In this document: positions 9,203 through 18,007 of the stretch, in pieces
Layout: every line of letters starts with the position of its first letter
Position numbering within the stretch: position 1 is the stretch's first letter
Origin: Bacteroidales bacterium 6E
Lineage (GTDB): Bacteria; Bacteroidota; Bacteroidia; Bacteroidales; Prolixibacteraceae
Assembly: GCA_001270045.2 (NCBI GenBank)
Contig: DF970686.1
Span: forward strand, 434,001 to 498,000
Length of the DNA: 64,000 bases
Direction of reading: 5' to 3'
The notes under the pieces: model-generated
What the model was told of the DNA's origin: nothing
What the model saw: the letters and a program-made list of their open reading frames with translations, nothing else
Databases searched by the model: none
Made by a program: the position numbers and the translations under genes

Positions 9203-11530
9203 CTATTTCTTTTTCCTTTTGGGGGTTGATGGTGCCTTGGCTACCAGCTCCATGCATTCTTCAAAAGTGAGATCTTCTGCATTTTTGACTTTTGGCAGCC
9301 TGATATTGCTCTTCTTGTAAGTAATATATGGCCCCCACCTTCCATTCAGAATTTTTAGTTCCGGATCCTGATCAAATACACGCAGCAAAGAGTTCCGGTC
9401 TTTCTCCCTTTTTATTTCAATAAGCTCGATTGCGCGGTCGAGGTCAACCGAGTAGGGATCATCTGCTTTTGCAAGAGAAACAAATTGGTTGTTATGACGG
9501 ACATATGGCCCGAATCTTCCGATCCCGACAGTGACTTTCTTGCCCTCAAATTCGCCCAGGTCGCGCGGCATTTTAAAGAGTTCAAGCGCTTCATCAAGGG
9601 ATATGGTTTCGATATGTTGTCCACTTCGCAGACTTGCAAACTGTGGTTTATCCTCGTCATTGTCCTGGAGGGACTTGCCCAGCTGTGCGATAGGACCAAA
9701 CCTGCCAATCTTTACATAAACCTCTTTGCCTGAAACCGGATCGGTGCCCAGTAGTCGTTCTCCTTTGGTTTTCTCTGAGTTTTTTAAGGCATTTTCAATC
9801 TTTTTATGAAACGGGTGATAAAATTCATCGATCATCTCATTCCAAACCCTGTTCCCTTCGGCGATCTCGTCGAATTCTGCCTCAACCTTGGCCGTAAAAT
9901 TGTAATCCATGATTTGGTCGAAGTATTCCATCAGGAAATCTGTCACCACCATTCCTATGTCGGTTGGAAAAAGCTTGGATTTCTCTGTCCCCGTGGTTTC
10001 ATTCTTGACAGATTCACGAATCTGTCCTTTGGATAATTCCAATTGAAGAAATTGACGTTCGATGCCAGGCCGGTCTTCCTTAACGACATAATTCCTGTTT
10101 TGGATGGTAGTGATAGTTGGAGCATAGGTCGATGGTCTTCCGATTCCCAACTCCTCAAGCCGTTTAACCAGTGAGGCTTCTGTGTAACGGGGTGGGCGCT
10201 GGGTAAATCTCTGAACTGCCTGTATGCCCTTTGGGTGCAATATATCTTTTGCCTTGAGCGGAGGAATAAGGTCTTCACTTCCTTGGGAACCATTTTCATC
10301 ATCGGTTGATTCGAGATAAACCTTCAAAAAACCATCGAAAATGATCACTTCCCCTGTGGCAATAAACTTTTCAGGTAAGCTGGAAATATCGATCGTTACC
10401 GTGGTTTTTTCCAATTCGGCATCTGCCATTTGTGAAGCGATTGTTCGCTTCCAGATCAGGTCATAAAGTTTCTTTTCCTGGTTGGTACCGCTAATCTGTT
10501 CGTGATCGATATAGGTTGGCCTGATGGCTTCATGGGCTTCCTGTGCTCCTTTGCTTTTTGTCTTGTACTGGCGGGTTTTTACGTATTTATCACCATGCAG
10601 CTCTGATATTTTTTTTGCTGATGTGTGGATAGCCAAAGAGGAAAGGTTCACGGAGTCTGTCCTCATATAAGTTATTTTACCTGCCTCATAAAGTTTTTGT
10701 GCAACTGACATGGTCTGGCTGACCGAAAATCCAAGTTTCCGGCTGGCTTCCTGTTGAAGGGTTGAGGTGGTGAAAGGCTGTGCCGGGGTGCGGCGTGCCG
10801 GTTTCCTGGCTATTTCGCTTACTGAAAATGTTGCATTCTTGCATTGGTCCAGGAAACGATAGGCTTCTTCACGTGTATCAAATCTTTTTGATAACTCTGC
10901 TTTTAATTCCGATTGCTGGCCGTCACCATGTTTTGCGATGAAAATAGCCGTGACCCTAAAGGAAGAGACACTTTGAAAATTCATGATTTCACGTTCTCTT
11001 TCCACAATGAGTCTTACGGCAACTGACTGTACACGGCCGGCGGAAAGTGATGGCTTGACTTTTTTCCACAGAACGGGTGAAACTTCAAAGCCCACAATGC
11101 GGTCGAGCACTCTACGCGCTTGCTGGGCATTGACCAGGTTCATGTCTATGTCACGGGGATTGCTGATCGCATGAAGTATGGCATCTTTGGTAATTTCATG
11201 AAACACAATTCGCCGGGTGTGCTCCGGTTTTAAGCCAAGCACTTCCTTGAGATGCCATGCAATCGCTTCTCCTTCACGGTCCTCGTCAGAGGCTAGCCAA
11301 ATCTCTGTGGCCGATTTTGCCAGCTTCTTTAATTCGGCAACCACTTTCTTCTTGTCATCCGAAATGATGTACTGGGGTTGGTAATTATTTTCAATCTCAA
11401 TTCCGAAATCTTTTTTTGCCAGGTCACGAATATGTCCCATGCTTGAGGCGACCTTGAAATTGTTTCCAAGAAATTTTTCAATGGTTTTCGCCTTGGCGGG
11501 TGATTCGACAATGACCAGATTTTCCTGCAT
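9203..11530 (-). CDS. topA: DNA topoisomerase I
   Basis: A 775-residue type IA topoisomerase that relaxes negative supercoils. The Toprim domain opens with LVIVESPAKAKTIEKFLG and contains SDEDREGEAIAWHL; the active-site tyrosine is in KITYMRTDSVNLS, near residue 287. The C-terminus carries several Toprim_C-type repeats (GRFGPYVRHNNQFVSL and similar) and ends in a Lys/Arg tail; no four-cysteine zinc fingers are visible. It is divergent from the penicillin-binding protein gene at 11740. Confidence 0.97.
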   Translation of the reverse strand: MQENLVIVESPAKAKTIEKFLGNNFKVASSMGHIRDLAKKDFGIEIENNYQPQYIISDDKKKVVAELKKLAKSATEIWLASDEDREGEAIAWHLKEVLGLKPEHTRRIVFHEITKDAILHAISNPRDIDMNLVNAQQARRVLDRIVGFEVSPVLWKKVKPSLSAGRVQSVAVRLIVEREREIMNFQSVSSFRVTAIFIAKHGDGQQSELKAELSKRFDTREEAYRFLDQCKNATFSVSEIARKPARRTPAQPFTTSTLQQEASRKLGFSVSQTMSVAQKLYEAGKITYMRTDSVNLSSLAIHTSAKKISELHGDKYVKTRQYKTKSKGAQEAHEAIRPTYIDHEQISGTNQEKKLYDLIWKRTIASQMADAELEKTTVTIDISSLPEKFIATGEVIIFDGFLKVYLESTDDENGSQGSEDLIPPLKAKDILHPKGIQAVQRFTQRPPRYTEASLVKRLEELGIGRPSTYAPTITTIQNRNYVVKEDRPGIERQFLQLELSKGQIRESVKNETTGTEKSKLFPTDIGMVVTDFLMEYFDQIMDYNFTAKVEAEFDEIAEGNRVWNEMIDEFYHPFHKKIENALKNSEKTKGERLLGTDPVSGKEVYVKIGRFGPIAQLGKSLQDNDEDKPQFASLRSGQHIETISLDEALELFKMPRDLGEFEGKKVTVGIGRFGPYVRHNNQFVSLAKADDPYSVDLDRAIELIEIKREKDRNSLLRVFDQDPELKILNGRWGPYITYKKSNIRLPKVKNAEDLTFEECMELVAKAPSTPKRKKK

Positions 11531-11739
11531 ACACCTGTATCTTTTAAAAAAATTTGTGCAAAGTAAAGAAAATGGATGGCTAAGTTCAAAATTTCATGTT
11601 AAGATTTTCGTTTTCTATTTTATTGAAAATGATGTAATTGTTTAAATTGTAGCACTTAAACCAAGGATTCCTGGATCGTCAAATGGCCGTAATGGGATAT
11701 TCCTGATATATTTGCCACGTAAATTAACAGGTCAATATT

Positions 11740-14091
11740 ATGACTTTACAAAAGCCTGATTTTTCGAGATATATTAAATTTTTCTGGATTATTGTTATCT
11801 CCCTGGGTATTGCGGTTGCATTCATGTTTTTCGGCATTGCCCGGGGCTGGATGGGATTTATGCCGACATTTGAAGATCTTGAAAACCCGGAAAGTATATT
11901 GGCTTCCCAGGTAATCAGTTCTGACAATAAGTTGATGGGAACTTTTTTCAATGAGAATGAAAACAGGACCTATGTGCGATATGAAGAGATACCCCAGCAT
12001 CTCATTGATGCATTGATTTCCACTGAAGATGTCAGGTTCTACCGTCATTCCGGGATTGATTTACGGGGTCTTCTCAGGGTTGCAAAGGGTGTTCTTACAG
12101 GCGATACCAGTTCGGGTGGAGGAAGTACAATCTCACAACAACTTGCCAAGATGTTGTTCCCTCGCGAAAAGAATTCAGGTGCGGTAAAATTTATATTCAG
12201 GAAATTCCGGGAGTGGATTATTGCCATCAAACTCGAAAGAAGTTATACAAAAGAAGAGATCCTCACCATGTATCTCAATAAATATGACTTTCTGAACCTT
12301 GCAGTTGGCATTAAGACAGCCTCAAACGTCTATTTCAATTGTGAGCCTGATTCATTGAAATTGCATCAGGCTGCCATGTTGGTAGGGATGGCAAAAAACA
12401 GCTCTCTCTATAATCCGGTAAGGCGTGATGAACTGACATTACAGCGCAGGAATGTTGTCCTATCACAAATGCATAAGTATGGATACCTGACCAGGGCTGA
12501 ATTTGATTCAGTCAAATCTTTACCTCTCGATCTCGATTACCACAGGGTTGACTTTAAAAGGGGACTGGCTCCTTATTTCAGGGAGTATCTGCGGACCACC
12601 ATGCGTGCATCCAAGCCTGACCGTTCAAAGTATGCTTCATGGCAAGAGCAGATTTTCAAGGAGGATTCAACAGAGTGGGTTGAGAATCCCTTATATGGTT
12701 GGGTACATAAGAATAAGAAGGCTGACGGATCTACATATGATATATATCGCGACGGACTGAAAATATATACCACGATTGACTCCAGGATGCAACGGTATGC
12801 TGAAGAGGCACTTACAAAACATTTACGGGAGAATCTCCAGCCTTTGTTTGACCGACGTGTCAAATCATTGCGCAATCCTCCTTTCTCGAATAATATGTCG
12901 GCTGCCGAAACAGATGAATTGATAGACCGTTCAATCAGGCAAACAGAAAGATACAGGGTGTTGAGGGAATCCGGCAAGAACTTCGGCGAAATACGGGAGG
13001 AGTTCAAAAAGCCCGTGGAAATGACAATTTTCTCCTGGACCGGAGAAATCGATACGCTGATGTCGCCTATTGATTCCATCAAGTGGTATCTAAGGTTTTT
13101 CAGGTCTTCATTTATGGCACTTGAAAACGGAACCGGCAAGGTGAAGGCTTATGTGGGTGGCCCTAGTTATGAATATTTCATGTATGACATGGTGAAGGGT
13201 GGAAAACGACAGGTCGGTTCAACAGTCAAGCCATTCTTGTACACACTCGCCATGCAAAATGGTTTTACGCCTTGTACCAAGGTACCTTACGTCCGCCAGC
13301 AATTTATCCTGTTTGACGGATCAGTCTGGGAACCCAGGGATGCCAGCGATGATGCCGAAAATTATGGAAGAATGGTAACATTGAAGTGGGGGCTTGCCAA
13401 CTCAAAGAACATGATTTCAGCTTGGGTCATGAAGCAGTTTAATCCTCAGGCAGTGACCGAGATTATGCGGAAGTTGGGTGTTTACTCTCCTATCGATGCC
13501 GTTCCTTCCATGTTTCTTGGCACTTCTGACATTACCTTATATGAAATGGTTGGGGCATTTTCCACGTATGCAAATAAAGGAGTCTATATCAAACCCTATT
13601 TTGTGACTCATATCGAGGATAGGCATGGGAATGTGATCGCCAGTTTTGTGCCACAACGCCATGAAGCCATTGATGAAAACACAGCTTACCTGATGATTAA
13701 CCTAATGCAGGGAGTTGTAGACAATGGAACCGGTGGGCGATTGAGAAGCAGGGAGGGCTATGGCAGGTTTACCATGCCAATTGCCGGAAAAACCGGAACC
13801 ACCCAGAACCATTCAGATGGCTGGTTTATTGGGGTAACGCCGCAACTTTCTGCTGGCGTATGGACCGGGGCTGACCTTAGAAGCATACATTTCGCCGATA
13901 TTTCGACTGGCCAGGGTGCGAATATGGCGCTACCCGTATGGGGATATTTCATGAAAAGTGTATTGGCTGATCCTGAGTTAGGAATTTCCCAGGATGTACA
14001 ATTTGAACGTCCGCTCAATTTTGATGTAAATCTTGATTGCAGTGTTGAACCTGATACTGGATCATCAACTGATGAGGAGGATTTCTTTTGA
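11740..14091 (+). CDS. Class A penicillin-binding protein (PBP1A-like)
   Basis: A 783-residue bifunctional peptidoglycan synthase. One N-terminal membrane helix (residues about 13-35) is followed by a GT51 glycosyltransferase domain (EDVRFYRHSGID, GGSTISQQLAKML, EEILTMYLNKYDF) and a transpeptidase domain with STVK (in KRQVGSTVKPF), SKN and KTGTTQ active-site motifs. It polymerises lipid II and cross-links stem peptides at the outer face of the inner membrane. Length is normal for the family. It stands alone, divergent from topA. Confidence 0.95.
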   Translation: MTLQKPDFSRYIKFFWIIVISLGIAVAFMFFGIARGWMGFMPTFEDLENPESILASQVISSDNKLMGTFFNENENRTYVRYEEIPQHLIDALISTEDVRFYRHSGIDLRGLLRVAKGVLTGDTSSGGGSTISQQLAKMLFPREKNSGAVKFIFRKFREWIIAIKLERSYTKEEILTMYLNKYDFLNLAVGIKTASNVYFNCEPDSLKLHQAAMLVGMAKNSSLYNPVRRDELTLQRRNVVLSQMHKYGYLTRAEFDSVKSLPLDLDYHRVDFKRGLAPYFREYLRTTMRASKPDRSKYASWQEQIFKEDSTEWVENPLYGWVHKNKKADGSTYDIYRDGLKIYTTIDSRMQRYAEEALTKHLRENLQPLFDRRVKSLRNPPFSNNMSAAETDELIDRSIRQTERYRVLRESGKNFGEIREEFKKPVEMTIFSWTGEIDTLMSPIDSIKWYLRFFRSSFMALENGTGKVKAYVGGPSYEYFMYDMVKGGKRQVGSTVKPFLYTLAMQNGFTPCTKVPYVRQQFILFDGSVWEPRDASDDAENYGRMVTLKWGLANSKNMISAWVMKQFNPQAVTEIMRKLGVYSPIDAVPSMFLGTSDITLYEMVGAFSTYANKGVYIKPYFVTHIEDRHGNVIASFVPQRHEAIDENTAYLMINLMQGVVDNGTGGRLRSREGYGRFTMPIAGKTGTTQNHSDGWFIGVTPQLSAGVWTGADLRSIHFADISTGQGANMALPVWGYFMKSVLADPELGISQDVQFERPLNFDVNLDCSVEPDTGSSTDEEDFF

Positions 14092-14173
14092 GAATTGTTT
14101 TATGCCCGATTTTTCATCGTGGCAGGGTATTTATTATTGGAAGACTTTTGTGGGAGGTTTAATCAGGATTGTG

Positions 14174-14674
14174 TCATAGAATCAGTAAAATCGCTAAAAG
14201 GGTAATCAGCAATATGAGTAGCGTAAACTGATTTCGAAGTGATAATCCAAGCAAAATCAGAATCTCAACTTCCTCGTTACAAGTGCTGAAAAGCTCAATT
14301 TCACCTTTATCTCTGGTAATAAATTCATAGGATGTAAAGGTCACGATTTCAGCACCATTAAATTTCCATGTCCACTTCGATTGCCAGAAGTTTTTCATTT
14401 CCAGCTCAAAACGTTTCCCGTTGATGACGATGTCAGTCATTGGATTAAAAGGGTTTACATTGATTCTACCCAATGGGGCCTGATCCTTTCCATCCAATAT
14501 TTCGATTCGGGAACTGAATTGGTCCTTAGATAAATAGAACTGCTTCCCATTAAATAATGCTTGCGCCTTATTGCTGAGCAGATGGTGCCAACGGATAGAG
14601 CCAATTGGTTCGTTGCCCCGGCTAATGACCAATTCAGATCCAAGAATTTTCTTATTCCATTGAAGCTTTTCCAT
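14174..14674 (-). CDS. Unknown protein with C-terminal membrane anchor
   Basis: A 166-residue protein with no signal peptide, a beta-rich body of about 130 residues (short strands with many Trp, Ile and Phe) and a very hydrophobic tail from about residue 142 to the end. The topology suggests a cytoplasmic domain held by a tail anchor. The strand pattern is reminiscent of tubby/LURP-one-like folds, but this is only an impression. It lies on the same strand as rlmN, 45 nt after it, and converges with the PBP gene. Confidence 0.6.
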   Translation of the reverse strand: MEKLQWNKKILGSELVISRGNEPIGSIRWHHLLSNKAQALFNGKQFYLSKDQFSSRIEILDGKDQAPLGRINVNPFNPMTDIVINGKRFELEMKNFWQSKWTWKFNGAEIVTFTSYEFITRDKGEIELFSTCNEEVEILILLGLSLRNQFTLLILLITLLAILLIL

Positions 14675-14719
14675 ACTGCATGTGATACAAAATGCTAAAG
14701 TTAATATATCCGGTTCTGG

Positions 14720-15781
14720 TTATGATGGATTCTGTGATTTTTTTATGAGTTCCTTGGTTGATAGCAATCCACAGGCAGCATATATATCCTGTCCCCTTGA
14801 AGCTCGAATGGTTGTCAGGATTCCTTTGGAATTGAGTTTATCCTTGAAAGATAATATGGTTTCATCATTACTTCCCTGGAGTGGGGTGCCCGGTATGGGG
14901 TGAAAACGGATCAGGTTGATCCGACATTTGATGCCATTCAAGAGCCGGGATAGCTCCTGGACATGTTTTGGTGTATCATTCAGTCCCTGAAACATGATAT
15001 ATTCGAAAGAGACCCGTCGTTGCTTTGTGAAGTCCCATTTTTTTATTTCGTTGATGACGTCGGCAATAGGGTAGGCTACCTGTACTGGCATCAGGGTGCG
15101 TCGTTCATCATCGAATGGGGTGTGAAGGCTCACGGCGAGGTGAGCTTCACTCTTTTCGAGAAAGGTAACCATTCCTGGAATGATTCCTATGGTTGAGACG
15201 GTAATCCTTCTGGGACTCATGGCATAACCCCATTCCGATGTGAGAATTTCTAGGCTCTTTAAAACTTCATCCAGGTTATCGAAGGGTTCTCCCATACCCA
15301 TATATACAATATTTGAAACCTGTCCGGCTTCATCGATGCTTCGTATCTGGTTAACAATCTCTCCAGCCGTGAGTTGTCCCTGAAATCCTTGTTTCCCGGT
15401 CATGCAGAACAGACATCCCATTTTACAACCTACCTGTGAACTGACACAAACGGTGATTCTCTCGTTTTCGGGAATCATTGCCGTTTCGATGAATTTACCG
15501 CCTGCTGCCGGGAAAAGATATTTTCGGGTACCATCAATACTTGACTGGATCTTCTTTGGAACCATTACACCTACTGAGAAATGGTCAGTCAAAAACTGCC
15601 TTCCTTTTTTTGAAAGGTTTGTCATTTCTTCAAATGATGATGCATTCTTCTTGTATAGCCAGTCGGCAAGTTGTGTGGCAGTATAACCTGGAAGGCCCGC
15701 TTCACTGACTATCATCCTGAGTTCAGTCAGTGTTTTCCCGAAAATCGGTGGTATTAAAGGGGTTGTGATATCTGCTGTCAT
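14720..15781 (-). CDS. rlmN: 23S rRNA (adenine-2503-C2)/tRNA methyltransferase RlmN
   Basis: A 353-residue radical SAM enzyme with the cluster motif CKMGCLFC (Cx3Cx2C) and family blocks NIVYMGMGEPFDN, SPRRITVSTIGI, AVSLHTPFDDERR and INLIRFHPIPGTPL. RlmN methylates A2503 of 23S rRNA and A37 of some tRNAs, using two catalytic cysteines, one near the C-terminus (IYAACGLL is present). Start at ATG 15781. Confidence 0.95.
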   Translation of the reverse strand: MTADITTPLIPPIFGKTLTELRMIVSEAGLPGYTATQLADWLYKKNASSFEEMTNLSKKGRQFLTDHFSVGVMVPKKIQSSIDGTRKYLFPAAGGKFIETAMIPENERITVCVSSQVGCKMGCLFCMTGKQGFQGQLTAGEIVNQIRSIDEAGQVSNIVYMGMGEPFDNLDEVLKSLEILTSEWGYAMSPRRITVSTIGIIPGMVTFLEKSEAHLAVSLHTPFDDERRTLMPVQVAYPIADVINEIKKWDFTKQRRVSFEYIMFQGLNDTPKHVQELSRLLNGIKCRINLIRFHPIPGTPLQGSNDETILSFKDKLNSKGILTTIRASRGQDIYAACGLLSTKELIKKSQNPS

Positions 15782-15817
15782 AAAGCGATTTTAACTGTGA
15801 AAGTTTTTTGGTGATAT

Positions 15818-16501
15818 TCAGAAATAGATTTCTGCCATGATGTTTTCAAAGGGAATCCCTCTTTCAATCAGCAAATCCCTGACATCGACCACCATCAAAG
15901 CTTTGCCACAAAGGTAATACTTTATGTTGGTCGGTAGTTCATCAAGAGCTGACAGCCAATCGGTCACCCTGCCATAAAATGATCCCGGGACTTCCTCTCC
16001 TGAACAACAAGTCATGTAATGTTCACCCATTACCGAGCGAATTTCCTTTTGGAAATAGAATTGTGATTCACTCCTGACTCCATGAATAAGACGGCATTTG
16101 TTGCCAAGTCCTGATCTTATCATACTGTAGAAGGGAGCAATTCCCGTTCCTGTAGAAATCCACCACTCCGACTGTCCACTACTGATAAACCCTCCATAGG
16201 GTGCCGAAACCAAAAGGTTATCGCCTGGCCTGAGCCTGGCCATTTTTGGTGTTAACAGTCCTCCTTCCTTTATATTGAAAAGAATGCTGGTTTCTGGGTC
16301 CAAATTCCCGCTGCAAATACTGTAAATACGTGGGGGGTTGTTTTCGTCCAGCGATACTTTAATGACCTGTCCGGCCAGAAAGTCATGTGTCCTTTGGTAT
16401 GACAAGTAATATACACCCGGGGCAATTTCCTTGTTTGAGGTAATTGTCACTCTTAAAAGTTGCGATGAATCTTCTGATTTTTTTATCATGGAAACAATCA
16501 T
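15818..16501 (-). CDS. Ferredoxin/flavodoxin-NADP reductase-like protein
   Basis: A 227-residue FAD/NAD(P)-binding oxidoreductase. The FAD-binding motif RIYSICSG is at about residue 60 and the nucleotide-binding motif STGTGIAPFYSM at about 116; the tail YYLCGKALMVVDVRDLL and the ending MAEIYF fit ferredoxin-NADP reductases. It moves electrons between NADPH and a ferredoxin, flavodoxin or similar partner. A second Met at 16489 is an equally possible start. It lies 36 nt before rlmN on the same strand. Confidence 0.85.
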   Translation of the reverse strand: MIVSMIKKSEDSSQLLRVTITSNKEIAPGVYYLSYQRTHDFLAGQVIKVSLDENNPPRIYSICSGNLDPETSILFNIKEGGLLTPKMARLRPGDNLLVSAPYGGFISSGQSEWWISTGTGIAPFYSMIRSGLGNKCRLIHGVRSESQFYFQKEIRSVMGEHYMTCCSGEEVPGSFYGRVTDWLSALDELPTNIKYYLCGKALMVVDVRDLLIERGIPFENIMAEIYF

Positions 16502-16727
16502 TGTAATTTGTGATTCACGATATCATGGAATTCTGTTGGGTTCTCTCCCTGAATGCATGTTGAATCCTTTTTCCTAAAATGAGTTTATACTTTTCCGGAG
16601 ATTAGAAACATATCAAAACCCATTAGGTTTATTCAATGAATATAAGTGTTTTTTATTTATTACATTTCGCATAAAAGATAGTTATTTCGGTTTGTAGACT
16701 TACTTCATAAAAAAATTAAAAAGAATA

Positions 16728-16758
16728 TTGTTTACAGGAAATAATTTTCATAACTTTG
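16728..16758 (+). promoter_or_regulatory. Bacteroidota-type promoter of the ROK-NagB operon
   Basis: TTG at 16728-16730, a 20-nt spacer, then TAACTTTG at 16751-16758, an exact match to TAnnTTTG. Transcription should begin near 16765. The element overlaps a TTG that would extend the reading frame upstream and so argues for the ATG at 16776 as the true start. Confidence 0.72.
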
Positions 16759-16775
16759 AGTCAGATATTTTCCTT

Positions 16776-17987
16776 ATGGATACATTATTTAAGAACAGTG
16801 GACAAAGTCAGGGTGTAGAACTGAAAAAGATTGGTCACAAAAAGCAGATCATTCGGTCAATTTATTTTAAGGGGCCGGTGTCCAGTGCTGAATTATCAAG
16901 GCATCTGCCATTAAGCACCCCTAAAATCAACAGTTTGTTACAGGAACTTATTACGGAGGGTTTTTTGAAAGAGTTGGGCCATGGCGATTCAAGCGGAGGA
17001 AGACGACCGGCGATATATGGATTGATTGAAGAGAGTTTTTATCTCATTGGGATCACCATCAATATACACCGAACGATTGTCAGTGTTTTTAATGCCTGTA
17101 ACCAGGAGATCAGCGGACCTCATTTTGTCGAGGTACCGATGAAAAAGAACATCAGAATGTTTGATGAGATTTTTGATGAGGTGAAGGTGATTTTGCAGAA
17201 TCTGAAGATAGACCAGGAAAAAATTATCGGAGTGGGTATTGAGATGCCGGGATTGGTTAACCAGGAAAGCTGGATGAATAAAACGTATTTCCCGGATGTA
17301 CGGAACCTAAATGAATATATTGCAGGAGTATTTGGCTTTCCGGTATTTTTTGACAACGATGCCAGGATCAGGACTTTTGCTGAACAGCAGTTTGGCCTTG
17401 CCCAAGGCAGGCAAAATGTATTGATGGTCCATGCTGACTGGGGTATTGGATTGGGCTTAATTCTAAATGGTCAGCTCTACTCAGGCAAGTCAGGTTTTTC
17501 AGGTGAATTCGGACATATCCCGATGATGGAGAATGGAGAGCTTTGCCATTGCGGGAAGAGAGGCTGTCTGGAGGCCATTGCATCTGTTGCCGCCATATCG
17601 CGTAAAGCCCGTCATGGCATGGAAGGAGGAATCCCGTCGTTGTTGATGAAGATGGCAGAAAATGACCTGAATAAGATCGATACCAATTTGGTAATCCATG
17701 CAGCCAGACAGGGTGACCAGTTTTCCATTTCACTTCTGACAGAAGTTGGACACTGGCTTGGGAAAGGTATAACATATCTCATACAAGTTATTAATCCAGA
17801 GTTGATTATCATTGGAGGGAAATTGGCAGAGGCCGGACAGTTTTTCGAAGCGCCCCTTCGCCAGGCTATTACCACTTATACAAATCCAGATATATCAGGC
17901 GAGACCGAAATATCTTTTTCAATCATGGGGGTGAAAGCTGGTCCGATTGGTGCCGCAGCTTTCGCCATTGATCAATTGTCGCAATAA
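16776..17987 (+). CDS. ROK-family transcriptional repressor (NagC/Mlc type)
   Basis: A 403-residue regulator with an N-terminal winged helix-turn-helix (about residues 15-75, containing SSAELSRHLPLSTPKINSLL) and a C-terminal ROK sugar-binding domain. The ROK zinc motif is intact (CHCGKRGCLE), as is GEFGHIP. The start is set at ATG 16776 because a promoter covers the upstream TTG. ROK repressors of this type release DNA when they bind a sugar or sugar phosphate. With the NagB-like gene 20 nt downstream it probably senses an amino sugar or derivative and controls this locus. Confidence 0.88.
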   Translation: MDTLFKNSGQSQGVELKKIGHKKQIIRSIYFKGPVSSAELSRHLPLSTPKINSLLQELITEGFLKELGHGDSSGGRRPAIYGLIEESFYLIGITINIHRTIVSVFNACNQEISGPHFVEVPMKKNIRMFDEIFDEVKVILQNLKIDQEKIIGVGIEMPGLVNQESWMNKTYFPDVRNLNEYIAGVFGFPVFFDNDARIRTFAEQQFGLAQGRQNVLMVHADWGIGLGLILNGQLYSGKSGFSGEFGHIPMMENGELCHCGKRGCLEAIASVAAISRKARHGMEGGIPSLLMKMAENDLNKIDTNLVIHAARQGDQFSISLLTEVGHWLGKGITYLIQVINPELIIIGGKLAEAGQFFEAPLRQAITTYTNPDISGETEISFSIMGVKAGPIGAAAFAIDQLSQ

Positions 17988-18007
17988 AAAATAAAATTAT
18001 TATCCAG

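Noticed and set aside
12573-13139. 188-residue frame opposite the penicillin-binding protein
   Set aside because: Antisense to a gene with all catalytic motifs intact.
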